Source: an uncultured Bacteroidales bacterium (GTDB taxonomy: Bacteria > Bacteroidota > Bacteroidia > Bacteroidales > F082). From it: a stretch of 52,854 nucleotides of DNA. The stretch's first letter is position 1, and the number at the start of each line of letters is the position of its first letter. Below the pieces are notes generated by a model. That model had not been told where the DNA came from. It made no database searches and saw nothing but the letters and a program-made list of their open reading frames with translations. Made by a program: the position numbers and the translations under genes. Positions 1-7,987 of the stretch are shown piece by piece. Location of the stretch: NCBI GenBank assembly GCA_946405575.1, contig CAMJHP010000016.1, positions 1 to 52,854 on the forward strand. Reading direction: 5' to 3'.

Positions 1-286
1 TGGATTGCTTCGTGCCTCGCAATGACGCGAAGCGGGAGTGGGGGCGAAGCCCAGTGATGTGCGTCGCATTGCTTCTTCGTCGCCTTGCGTTTGCATCGCT
101 TCGCGCCGCGTCGCTTAGCGTCATTGACTCGCTTCGCATCGTCGAATCTGCGATTTGCGAAGAGGAACGACGAAGCATCCGATTACACAACAAACAAGAT
201 GCTTGTTTCGCATTACAAATGCTGATATTCAATGCATTCGGATTGCAAATCCGAATGAACTGGAGTCCTGCATTGCATCAAATATG
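1..286. repeat. Repeat-derived intergenic region at the left edge
   Basis: No convincing gene lies here. Bases 1-34 are a copy, with a short internal deletion, of the right arm of the palindromic repeat at 37625-37664 (TGGATTGCTTCGT ... CAATGACGCGAAGCG). A degenerate inverted copy lies at about 157-180 (GAGGAACGACGAAGCATCC). Between them are many short GCTTCGC/CGTCGC words. Two clean hairpins follow: AAACAAG-ATG-CTTGTTT around 193-209 and CATTCGGATT-GCA-AATCCGAATG at 235-257. They lie downstream of the minus-strand helicase gene and could act in termination, but neither has a good T-run. Confidence 0.6.
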
Positions 287-1708
287 TCACAATTCAAAGA
301 ACTCTTCCTTGAAATTCACAAAATACACCCGCTCTTGGGCACGGGTCAAAGCAGTGTAAAGCCAGCGCAGGTCTTCCACCTCAAGCGTTTCCTTCTGGTT
401 CAAGGATGAATCGATGAAGACATTCGCCCATTGCCCGCCTTGCGTCTTGTGGCAGGTGAGGGCATAGGCGAATTTTACCTGCAAGGCATTGAACCAAGGA
501 TTTTTCTTCATCTCCTTATAGCGTTCCCTACTGCTGGGGATGTCCATATAGTCGTCCTCGATGGCTGAAAACAGCTTTTTGTTTTCTTCTTCCGTCAACG
601 AAGGGCTGTTGCTGTTCAAGGTGTCCAAAAGGATTTTGGCTTCCAAGTTGGGTGCGTCCGGATAGTCGGTGAAGCTGAGCTCCACGTCGGCAAAACGGAA
701 ACCATACATCTCCTCGAAATGCTTGATCTTCCTGATTTCTGCCATATCGCCATTGGCGATGAAGCTCATCGATTCGTTGCCTTCCGTCCAATAGTAGTTG
801 TTTTTCACCACCATCAGTTTGTCGCCCGTGGCAATCTCGCCCTCGATGTTGAGGATGCGTCCACGGATGGCTTGGTTAAACATATTGGCGCGTTTGTTTG
901 ACTTGCAAATGATGACGGCTTCATTGTCCGACATATTGGCAAAGGCATTATGAAGCATTTCTTCAAAGGTCTCTGGCTCAATTTTTTGTATGTCGTCAAA
1001 GCCTTGCAGATGAAAGAGAGGCAACTCGTATTCGTAGAGATTTTGGCTGAGTAGCTGCCGTATGTCCGTCGCATTGTATAAAATGCCCGATTCCAAGGCC
1101 TGACGCTTGACTTCAGTCAGCTCAAAGGTAGCCGCTGTAATCGGAAACTCGGATTTCAAGTATTCGCAGTCCAAGGCGGGGCTCTTTGCGCTTCCGACGG
1201 GTGGCAGCTGTGCCGTGTCGCCAATGAGCAGCAGTCTACAGTTTTCGCCGCTGAAGACATAGCCTAAGAGGCCGTCAAGCAGACTTGATTCGCCAAATTC
1301 CTTCATTTCTCCAATCATGGAAGCCTCATCTACGATGAAAAGCGCGTTTTTGTATTTGTTTTCGGCTCGCGTAATACGAATGCTCCCGTCCGGGAAGGTC
1401 TTGGCCTGATAGATTCTGCGATGGATGGTGGAGGCATCTTTTCCCGTATAGCTGCTGAGCACCTTGGCCGCTCTCCCGGTAGGTGCCATCAATATGTACT
1501 TCATCCCGAGTGAAGGTAGTGTCCTTACCAAGGTCTTGACCAAAGAGGTCTTTCCCGTTCCGGCATAGCCTCGCAGAATGTAGGTCGGGTTTTCTTTTTG
1601 CGAAAGCAGGAAGGCCGACAAATGATACATCACAATGGCTTGTCCTTCGGTGGGTTCAAAACCGAAGGATTGCACTAGTTTTCCATACAGCTCGCTGCGA
1701 CTCAACAT
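287..1708 (-). CDS. RecD-like ATP-dependent DNA helicase (AAA family)
   Basis: This 473-residue protein is a superfamily 1B helicase of the RecD/Dda type. Visible motifs are the Walker A loop GYAGTGKT (residues 47-54), Walker B with DEAS (127-130), motif III GDTAQLPPVG (about 163-172), and a C-terminal UvrD_C_2-like segment with ALTCHKTQG and LYTALTRAQERV. It is shorter than RecD2 and lacks the long N-terminal region, matching the compact RecD-like helicases common in Bacteroidota. These are usually assigned to DNA repair or recombination, but the exact substrate cannot be read from sequence. It starts 3 nt after the stop of the BamA/TamA-like gene and should be co-transcribed with it. The ATG start needs no change. 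Confidence 0.88.
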   Translation of the reverse strand: MLSRSELYGKLVQSFGFEPTEGQAIVMYHLSAFLLSQKENPTYILRGYAGTGKTSLVKTLVRTLPSLGMKYILMAPTGRAAKVLSSYTGKDASTIHRRIYQAKTFPDGSIRITRAENKYKNALFIVDEASMIGEMKEFGESSLLDGLLGYVFSGENCRLLLIGDTAQLPPVGSAKSPALDCEYLKSEFPITAATFELTEVKRQALESGILYNATDIRQLLSQNLYEYELPLFHLQGFDDIQKIEPETFEEMLHNAFANMSDNEAVIICKSNKRANMFNQAIRGRILNIEGEIATGDKLMVVKNNYYWTEGNESMSFIANGDMAEIRKIKHFEEMYGFRFADVELSFTDYPDAPNLEAKILLDTLNSNSPSLTEEENKKLFSAIEDDYMDIPSSRERYKEMKKNPWFNALQVKFAYALTCHKTQGGQWANVFIDSSLNQKETLEVEDLRWLYTALTRAQERVYFVNFKEEFFEL

Positions 1709-1711
1709 GGC

Positions 1712-4024
1712 TTAAAATGGATAGCCTATTCCTGCTTGCAGTCTGAAATTGTTGCCTTGTCCAAAACGCCAATGGCTTCCTGTCTCAGTATTTATGTAAG
1801 GATTGCGCATGGCGTATGCGATATCGAAACGGAGGATGAGGAAAGAGACGTCCAGCCTGATGCCGACACCTGCATCAAGAGCGAATTGTTTGTAGAAGGA
1901 GTCGAATCTGAATTCGCTGTTGGGCATGGATTCGTTGGGATGATAAGTCCAAACGTTACCCGCATCGACGAATACGGCGCCATTAACGATGTTGTAAAGT
2001 GGGAAGCGGAATTCGGCATTGAGCTCCAACTGTAAGTCACCTGTCTTTTCAATGTCTTCGGAGACGGGGACATAGGCCCCAGGCCCCAAGGTGCGATACA
2101 GCCATCCACGCAGGCCATTGGCACCACCTCCGTAAAAACTGCGCTCAAAAGGCATGTCTTGTGAGTTGCCGTAGGGTAACCCGATGCCCACAAATTGGCG
2201 GAATACAAACCAATTGTCGTTGCCGAGGTCAAGGTGTTGTCTGAGATCGAAACTGCTCCTGACGTATTGCGCGTAACGGATGCCAAAGATTTCATGGTAG
2301 CCGTTTTCGTTCTCGGTGATCAGTTTGGTCTTGTTGAACAAGGAGAGCAGGTTGCCGCTTGTCTCAAAATCAGCCCTGATATAAAAGAAACTGCCAGTCT
2401 TATTGAATCTTTGCGTGTTGTAAGTCAGCGAATAACGAGTTCCAAACAGCAAGTGGCTCGTGTATTGTGCCTTCTTTCGCTGACTGGTTTCTTCGTCAAG
2501 GTAGGCTTGGAAGACAGGATTGATGTTGGCAATTTTCACACTGTTGAGATAGAAGGGAGTGAGTGTTTGCCCTAACCGATAATTCTTTTTCCAGTCATAG
2601 CCATAGGAGGCAGTGGTGATGTAACGGGAATAGTAGTATCTGGTTTGTGTGTTGTAACCCAAAGAAACCGTAGTGGTGGGTTGGTAGTCTCTTGCGAAGG
2701 TGAGCGAGGAGAAGGGGCCTAAAAACCTTGGGAAAATCACGCTGGCGGTCAGTCCAAATTCCCATGTGTTGAAGACATTTTTGCCGCTTTCGGTGGCTTC
2801 GGTGCCAATAAGTTTTTGCGCTTCCAATCCGCCTTTCAAACTGAGTTGGAAGGTCTCCGCACCATGGAAAATGTTTTTGTTGGAATAGGAAAAACTGCCT
2901 TTGATGCCCAAATCGCCTTCTGAGTTGGTGCCTTCTGTCTGGACAGTAAATGAATGCTGGTCATTCTGTTGCATTGTGATGCGACAGTCAAGCAAATTGA
3001 GAGAGTCTTGTGTACTCGAAACGGTGTCGAATTCAATATTGATATTCCGAAACAATTTGAAATTGCCCAAAGCCCGGTAGGTGCTGGTGATGCTTCTCAG
3101 GTTATAGGGAAGTCCTTCAATGATATGGATGGACTGGCGGAAGGTTTGTGGTGTCACTTCCGGTTTGCCAAAATAGTAGAAATCCCAAACGTTTTTCCGT
3201 TTCCTCATACCCACCTCTACTGCAAGTTTGACAGAGTCGGTAGGCTTTTCGCCCATCCTGAAAACGCTGAAGTTGGGGTAAACGCTGATGTCGCGGATGT
3301 AGTATTTCTTGTTTGACAGCTTGTTTTCTTTCAGTCGCATGGTGACTTCCATACTATGGTTCATGAAGTTGCTGTCTACCTCAAAATAAATGTCGTCGCG
3401 GCTGAAGAAGAAATACCCTGAGTTTTTCATTCTTTCCGTGATGATTTCACGTTGGTCGTCAAGGAAATAGGCATTGTATATTTCGCCTTCTTTGGGCTCG
3501 AATTTGGCACTGTCACGCATAATATAACTCTTGACGAGCGAGTCATTGATGACATAGTTGAACTTGTTGACGTGATAGGGCTTGGTGGGGTAGACATGAT
3601 AGGTGACAGTGGCTTTTTTCCGTCTCGTTTTCACCGTGTGTTTCACTTTGGAATGGAAATAGCCTACGTTGTCGAGATAACGCATCATCTGGGTGGACGA
3701 ATTATTGGCGTCTTTCACATCGTAGTATACGGGGGTCTTCCCGAAGGTCTTGTTCATCCACGCCCAAATCTTGCTATCGGGCCTTTGCTCCGACTTGTAG
3801 TAAAACCACGTGGGAATATTGGTTTGGAAGGCGTCCTTGTAAGGCTTGAGGGTGATGTATGACGACAATCCCGACTTGCTGATTTTGGTTTTTTTCTCCT
3901 CGATGACGATGTTGTTTTTCTTCACCAGGTATTTTCCCTCTGGGACAAAACGGTTGATGTTGCACGAAGACATAGCGACAGCCATGAACAAGAGAATGAT
4001 GATATGGAGCCTTTTGTCTAGCAT
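1712..4024 (-). CDS. BamA/TamA family outer membrane lipoprotein
   Basis: I place the start at the ATG at 4024 (770 residues). It opens with a lipoprotein signal peptide ending in the lipobox AMSSC, and a promoter-like element lies just upstream. A longer frame reaching 4138 would overlap lpxH and lacks a signal. The N-terminal half looks like POTRA-type repeats. The C-terminal half carries the Omp85/D15 barrel signatures, including GGANGLRGW and the final strand ending in GYPF. Omp85 proteins insert or translocate proteins or lipids at the outer membrane. The lipidated N-terminus and single barrel fit the Bacteroidota TamA-like group rather than canonical BamA. Its position after lpxH suggests an envelope-assembly role, but the client is unknown. 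Confidence 0.85.
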   Translation of the reverse strand: MLDKRLHIIILLFMAVAMSSCNINRFVPEGKYLVKKNNIVIEEKKTKISKSGLSSYITLKPYKDAFQTNIPTWFYYKSEQRPDSKIWAWMNKTFGKTPVYYDVKDANNSSTQMMRYLDNVGYFHSKVKHTVKTRRKKATVTYHVYPTKPYHVNKFNYVINDSLVKSYIMRDSAKFEPKEGEIYNAYFLDDQREIITERMKNSGYFFFSRDDIYFEVDSNFMNHSMEVTMRLKENKLSNKKYYIRDISVYPNFSVFRMGEKPTDSVKLAVEVGMRKRKNVWDFYYFGKPEVTPQTFRQSIHIIEGLPYNLRSITSTYRALGNFKLFRNINIEFDTVSSTQDSLNLLDCRITMQQNDQHSFTVQTEGTNSEGDLGIKGSFSYSNKNIFHGAETFQLSLKGGLEAQKLIGTEATESGKNVFNTWEFGLTASVIFPRFLGPFSSLTFARDYQPTTTVSLGYNTQTRYYYSRYITTASYGYDWKKNYRLGQTLTPFYLNSVKIANINPVFQAYLDEETSQRKKAQYTSHLLFGTRYSLTYNTQRFNKTGSFFYIRADFETSGNLLSLFNKTKLITENENGYHEIFGIRYAQYVRSSFDLRQHLDLGNDNWFVFRQFVGIGLPYGNSQDMPFERSFYGGGANGLRGWLYRTLGPGAYVPVSEDIEKTGDLQLELNAEFRFPLYNIVNGAVFVDAGNVWTYHPNESMPNSEFRFDSFYKQFALDAGVGIRLDVSFLILRFDIAYAMRNPYINTETGSHWRFGQGNNFRLQAGIGYPF

Positions 4025-4041
4025 GCAACGTAGATTTTGTG

Positions 4042-4049
4042 CAAAAATA
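4042..4049 (-). promoter_or_regulatory. Putative -7 element (TATTTTTG) for the BamA/TamA-like gene
   Basis: TATTTTTG on the minus strand matches the Bacteroidota -7 consensus TAnnTTTG, 17 nt before the ATG at 4024 and inside the 64-nt gap after lpxH. No good -33 TTTG is seen, so this is an internal promoter candidate only. Confidence 0.4.
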
Positions 4050-4088
4050 GTGTTTTTGGATGAGCAATAGTAGGTGCAGGAATGTTTT

Positions 4089-4880
4089 TTACTGAGAGTT
4101 CGTTTCAAAGTCTTGATTCTGAGGAATTTTTTCATCAAACCGCTTCAGTTCAACCGTATTCCCATCAAACACCGCGTAGGTGAAATCATAAATCCAATTC
4201 CCCACAATGGTGGTCAAGGCATGGTCGCCAGTTGGGTATTGCATAGGTTTGTGTTGGTGGCCAAAGACGAAGAAATCAATCGACGGGTCGAGTCGGGCTT
4301 GCTCTTGGGCGTACTGGAATAAGCGCGTTTTTGGGATGTCATCGTAATAGCCTCTTTCTATTTCGTTCTTAAGCTTTTTCAAGCGATGATTGTGCGACCA
4401 TCTCAAGGCCAAGCCAATGCCTATATCGGGATGCAACCAACTGAACAGGAATTGGTTGAATTTGCACTCAAAGACTTTTTTCAAGAACTTGTAGCCTTTG
4501 TCGCCAGGACCTCTGCCATCACCGTGGACCAAAAAGAACTTTTTGCCTTTAATCGTCTTGACGACAGGCTCGCGGTGCATCACGAGCCCAAGCTCGTCAT
4601 GCAGGTAACCAAAACTCCACAGGTCATGGTTGCCGATGAACATATGGATTGGGATGCCTGCATCGGTGAACTCAGCCAACTTGCCTTGCAGCCTAACGAA
4701 CCCCTTGGGAATCACTGTCTTGTATTCAAACCAGAAGTCAAACAAATCGCCCATAAGGTAAAGCTCCTCGCAGTCGGGACGAATCATATCAAGGAAGTGC
4801 AAAAGCTTGCGCTCGCGCTTTTGGCTGTCTTCGAGTGAGGGAATGCCCAAATGGAAGTCGGTGACGAAATAGACGGCCAT
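4089..4880 (-). CDS. lpxH: UDP-2,3-diacylglucosamine diphosphatase (LpxH-type)
   Basis: This calcineurin-like metallophosphoesterase of 263 residues should hydrolyse UDP-2,3-diacylglucosamine to lipid X, the fourth step of lipid A synthesis, at the cytoplasmic face of the inner membrane. The metal-binding blocks are clear: DFHLG (D8, H10), GDLFDFW (D45), GNHD (84-86), HGD (119-121) and a late GHQHKP. Length and spacing fit LpxH rather than a generic phosphatase. Its ATG overlaps the stop codon of the purine nucleoside phosphorylase gene by one base (TGATG), so translation is probably coupled. lpxK, two genes upstream, acts two steps later in the same pathway, which supports the assignment. 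Confidence 0.85.
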   Translation of the reverse strand: MAVYFVTDFHLGIPSLEDSQKRERKLLHFLDMIRPDCEELYLMGDLFDFWFEYKTVIPKGFVRLQGKLAEFTDAGIPIHMFIGNHDLWSFGYLHDELGLVMHREPVVKTIKGKKFFLVHGDGRGPGDKGYKFLKKVFECKFNQFLFSWLHPDIGIGLALRWSHNHRLKKLKNEIERGYYDDIPKTRLFQYAQEQARLDPSIDFFVFGHQHKPMQYPTGDHALTTIVGNWIYDFTYAVFDGNTVELKRFDEKIPQNQDFETNSQ

Positions 4881-5716
4881 CAGAACTGGATTTCTTTCGA
4901 GCGGCGGATGAGCTCCGTGATGAGGGTGATAAGCTTCGGCTCCACGGCATTCACGGCCTTGATTACTTCCTCGTGGGTGATGGTGATGGGATGGTCCAAA
5001 CCATAGATGTTGGCCATATCTGAAACGATGGATAGTCCAAAGACTGGCAATTTGCCCTGTCTTGCAACAATGACTTCAGGAGTGGTTGACATACCAATGG
5101 TGTCGGCACCGATAATGCGGAAGTAGCGACATTCGGCAGGGGTCTCATAGGTGGGACCTGAAGTGGAGCAATAAACACCATGCTGCACCCAAATACCTTT
5201 TTCCAAAGCAATCTCGTCAGCCAACTTGATGAGGCGCTTGTCGTAAGGCTCGCTCATATCAGGGAAACGCTCACCGAAACGATCATCATGAGGACCAATC
5301 AACGGATTGGGCATGGCATGGATATGGTCGTTGATAATCATGATGTCACCTACGCGGAAATTCGGGTTAAGTCCGCCAGCGGCATTGCTGAGGATGAGGA
5401 ACTTGATGCCCAGCTGCATCATCATGCGGATAGGGAAGGCGACTTCGCTCATCGGGTAGCCTTCGTAGTAATGGAAGCGACCTTGCATAGCAATGACTTT
5501 TCGACCAGCAATGGTGCCAAAAAGTAACTGCCCCTGATGACCTTTCACCGTGGAGACCGGGAAGTTGGGAATATCTGAATAGGGGATGGCGTATTCTAAG
5601 GTAATACCACTTGCCAAGCCGCCAAGGCCAGAGCCTAGCACAATGCCGACTTCGGGTTGAAAATCATTGGTTTTCAATTTAATATAACCAACTGTGGTGA
5701 GGATTCTTTCGTACAT
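4880..5716 (-). CDS. punA: Purine nucleoside phosphorylase I
   Basis: This is a 278-residue trimeric-type purine nucleoside phosphorylase, which splits guanosine or inosine with phosphate into the base and ribose-1-phosphate. Diagnostic segments are GSGLGGL (28-34, phosphate loop), GHQGQLLFG, FHYYEGYPM, LSNAAGGLN, GPTYETPAE and GMSTTPEVIVAR. It is a cytosolic purine-salvage enzyme sitting between two lipid A genes. Its first 38 nt overlap the end of lpxK and its stop overlaps the lpxH start, so the three are almost certainly one transcript. The overlap with lpxK is unusually long, but the N-terminal sequence MYERILTTVGYIK looks genuine for the family. Confidence 0.92.
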   Translation of the reverse strand: MYERILTTVGYIKLKTNDFQPEVGIVLGSGLGGLASGITLEYAIPYSDIPNFPVSTVKGHQGQLLFGTIAGRKVIAMQGRFHYYEGYPMSEVAFPIRMMMQLGIKFLILSNAAGGLNPNFRVGDIMIINDHIHAMPNPLIGPHDDRFGERFPDMSEPYDKRLIKLADEIALEKGIWVQHGVYCSTSGPTYETPAECRYFRIIGADTIGMSTTPEVIVARQGKLPVFGLSIVSDMANIYGLDHPITITHEEVIKAVNAVEPKLITLITELIRRSKEIQF

Positions 5717-6734
5717 AACTCAATATTTCATTGTTAAACTTTTCTTCTTCAAGGAAACGCACAACGACAGGCAATGCGTACAAATATGTGGATTCAAACT
5801 GACAAAGATAAGGAGAATTTGTCAATCGGGCCGCATCTTTTTCGGTAGTGATGATGATTTTCTTCTCTCCATTGACATTTTCAAATCGTTTGAGTATGGT
5901 TTTCACATCGTTTTCTGTGTATGGATGATGGTCGGCAAAGGTCATTACCTCAAGTTGCTTGTATTGCTCCTTTAGCTTGTCAATCAGTGGATTGGGGTGT
6001 GCTATTCCGCAAAAAAGGAGAGCAGAATCAGCGGCATTTGTATCAAATTGTTTTGCATTGGCATTCAAGGGTTTCAAATCGTCATATTCCAAGTAGGAGA
6101 AGAAAACCTTTTGCTCAACTGAAGGCTTCAATTTGTTGATGACCTGCTGTTTTTTTTCTTTGTCCAAAGTTTTGGGTGACTTGCTGACGACAATGATATC
6201 AGCGCGTTTTGCGGCAGATTTTATGTCACGCAAAGTGCCTGCCGGGAAGAGGAAGTCGTCAGGGTAAAGATGTTGGTAGTCAGTCAACAGGATGTTCAAT
6301 CCTGCATTTATGCTGCGATATTGGAAGGCGTCGTCCAAAAGAATGACTTCAACTTTCTGCTTCCCCAACAGGTTTGTTACGCCTTCAATACGATTTTTGT
6401 CAACAGCAACTTGAATATCAGGGTATTTGGTAAAGTATTGAAGAGGCTCGTCGCCCAAATCCTCGTAGGTGCATAACGCATCTGCCAATCTGAAACCTTT
6501 GGTCTTTCGTCCATAGCCACTGCTGAGGGTGGCCAAACGAAAGTCATTTTTCAACAGTTCAATAAGGTATTCCGTATGTGGTGTCTTGCCCGTCCCGCCA
6601 AGGTTGAGGTTGCCCACACAAATCACTGGTTCTGCAAAACAATTCGATTTCAAGAGATGCCAATCATATAGTTTGTGCCTGATAGTCAGTACAATATGAT
6701 AAATCAATGATATGGGCAAAAGTAAAACTCTCAT
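5679..6734 (-). CDS. lpxK: Tetraacyldisaccharide 4'-kinase LpxK
   Basis: LpxK phosphorylates the 4' position of the tetraacyldisaccharide-1-phosphate to give lipid IVA at the inner membrane. The protein has an N-terminal membrane-associated helix (MRVLLLPISLIYHIVL), the extended P-loop GNLNLGGTGKT at residues 41-51, and LLDDAFQYR downstream, all typical of the family. I start it at the ATG at 6734 (351 residues). A frame extending to 6755 would begin with TTG and run through the probable promoter. It is the first gene of the minus-strand cluster lpxK-punA-lpxH-BamA/TamA-helicase. Confidence 0.9.
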   Translation of the reverse strand: MRVLLLPISLIYHIVLTIRHKLYDWHLLKSNCFAEPVICVGNLNLGGTGKTPHTEYLIELLKNDFRLATLSSGYGRKTKGFRLADALCTYEDLGDEPLQYFTKYPDIQVAVDKNRIEGVTNLLGKQKVEVILLDDAFQYRSINAGLNILLTDYQHLYPDDFLFPAGTLRDIKSAAKRADIIVVSKSPKTLDKEKKQQVINKLKPSVEQKVFFSYLEYDDLKPLNANAKQFDTNAADSALLFCGIAHPNPLIDKLKEQYKQLEVMTFADHHPYTENDVKTILKRFENVNGEKKIIITTEKDAARLTNSPYLCQFESTYLYALPVVVRFLEEEKFNNEILSYVRKNPHHSWLY

Positions 6735-6742
6735 TATGGGGT

Positions 6743-6750
6743 CAAAATTA
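6743..6750 (-). promoter_or_regulatory. Putative -7 element (TAATTTTG) for lpxK
   Basis: TAATTTTG fits TAnnTTTG and lies only 8 nt from the lpxK ATG, so transcription from here would give a leaderless or nearly leaderless mRNA. A TTTG at 6775-6778 is a possible -33 box at slightly long spacing. Confidence 0.45.
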
Positions 6751-6789
6751 GACAAAATTCCATAATTTTACGGCCAAATTCAAAAAATA

Positions 6790-6855
6790 TTGGACACGAG
6801 GCTGCGTGACACGAAGCGCGAGACGGCCCCGAGTCCCGGAGTTCCGAATCTCGCG
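6790..6855. repeat. GC-rich intergenic inverted-repeat segment
   Basis: This segment lies between the divergent lpxK and Nif3-like genes and is much richer in G+C than its flanks. It holds a 7-bp inverted repeat CGCGAGA ... TCTCGCG and the word CGAGACGGCCC, which recurs at about 40060 in another intergenic element. It looks like a degenerate copy of a dispersed repeat. Confidence 0.4.
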
Positions 6856-6863
6856 TATAGATA

Positions 6864-7976
6864 ATGCTTATGACTGTAAAAGACATTTTGAATTGTATTA
6901 CTGAAATCGCACCGCTGCAATGGCAAGAGAGCTATGACAATGCCGGCTTGCAAGTGGGCGACTTAAACGCCGAAATACATAAGGCATTGGTTGCATTGGA
7001 TGTAACTGAGGAATTGTTGGACGAAGCCATTGCTAAGCATTGTGACCTCATTATTAGCCATCATCCTTTGATTTTCAAGGGATTGAAGCATCTGACTCCT
7101 CAAACCTATATCGAACGAATTGTCACAAAGGCGATTAAGTATGACATTGCTATTGTCTCGATGCATACAAATCTGGATAATAGCTATTTGGGCGTGAGCC
7201 GTGTTTTGGCCGATCGTTTGGGATTGAAAGACCTGCATATCTTGCAACCCTTGGAGAATCAGTTGAAAAAGTTAGTTGTTTATGTTCCTTTAGCGGCTGC
7301 CGAAGAAGTACGTATGGCTATGTTTGAAGCTGGTGCAGGCTGCATTGGCAACTATGATTCGTGTAGTTTCAACGCACAAGGGCAAGGCTCGTTTAAGGCA
7401 GGAGAAACGTCGCATCCCTACGTGGGTGAAATCGGGAAAGTGCATTTTGAGGAAGAGGTGCGGATTGAGACAGTGGTTCCCAAACATGTTTTGAATCAAG
7501 TGGTTTCAGCGATGCTGAAGGTGCATCCCTATGAAGAAGTGGCCTACGATGTGTTTGCCTTGGAAAATGAATTTCAGCAGGCTGGTGCTGGGATGATTGG
7601 CGAGTTTGAGGAGCCTATGAAAGAGATTGATTTTCTAGGACTTGTGTCTGATACGATTGGTTCGCCTTGTCTGCGCCATTCTGCCTTGACTGGGCGCAAT
7701 ATCAAGAAAGTTGCGCTTTGTGGTGGGTCGGGAAGTCCGTTTATCTCTGACGCTTTGCGTCGTGGTGCCGAGGCTTACCTTACTGCCGACATCAAATACC
7801 ATGATTTCTTCATTCCTGAGGGCAGATTCTTGCTGGTTGATGGCGGTCATTTTGAGACCGAACAATTCACTAAAGTATTAATATGTGAGCTGATTAGGAA
7901 AAAATTTCCTACATTTGCAGCCGAAATCGCTGAGGCAAACACTAATGCGGTTCATTATTTTGTAAAGAATAAGTAA
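6864..7976 (+). CDS. Nif3-like dinuclear metal center protein
   Basis: This 370-residue member of the NIF3/YbgI (DUF34) family has an inserted middle domain, the longer form found in Firmicutes and Bacteroidota. Conserved metal ligands are visible: the ISHHPLIFKGLK block (H66, H67), VSMHTNLDNS, and the late DGGHFETEQ. The family forms hexameric toroids with a dinuclear metal site. It is often labelled GTP cyclohydrolase I type 2, but the physiological reaction is not settled. A second ATG two codons in (6870) is equally possible. The gene is followed 11 nt later by the zinc-ribbon gene, a pairing that recurs in this phylum and suggests a shared operon. Confidence 0.88.
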   Translation: MLMTVKDILNCITEIAPLQWQESYDNAGLQVGDLNAEIHKALVALDVTEELLDEAIAKHCDLIISHHPLIFKGLKHLTPQTYIERIVTKAIKYDIAIVSMHTNLDNSYLGVSRVLADRLGLKDLHILQPLENQLKKLVVYVPLAAAEEVRMAMFEAGAGCIGNYDSCSFNAQGQGSFKAGETSHPYVGEIGKVHFEEEVRIETVVPKHVLNQVVSAMLKVHPYEEVAYDVFALENEFQQAGAGMIGEFEEPMKEIDFLGLVSDTIGSPCLRHSALTGRNIKKVALCGGSGSPFISDALRRGAEAYLTADIKYHDFFIPEGRFLLVDGGHFETEQFTKVLICELIRKKFPTFAAEIAEANTNAVHYFVKNK

Positions 7977-7987
7977 TCATCATTAAT

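Noticed and set aside
12-359. Open frame of 115 codons at the left edge
   Set aside because: It is made of palindromic repeat sequence and its end overlaps the helicase gene on the other strand; no signal or family resemblance.
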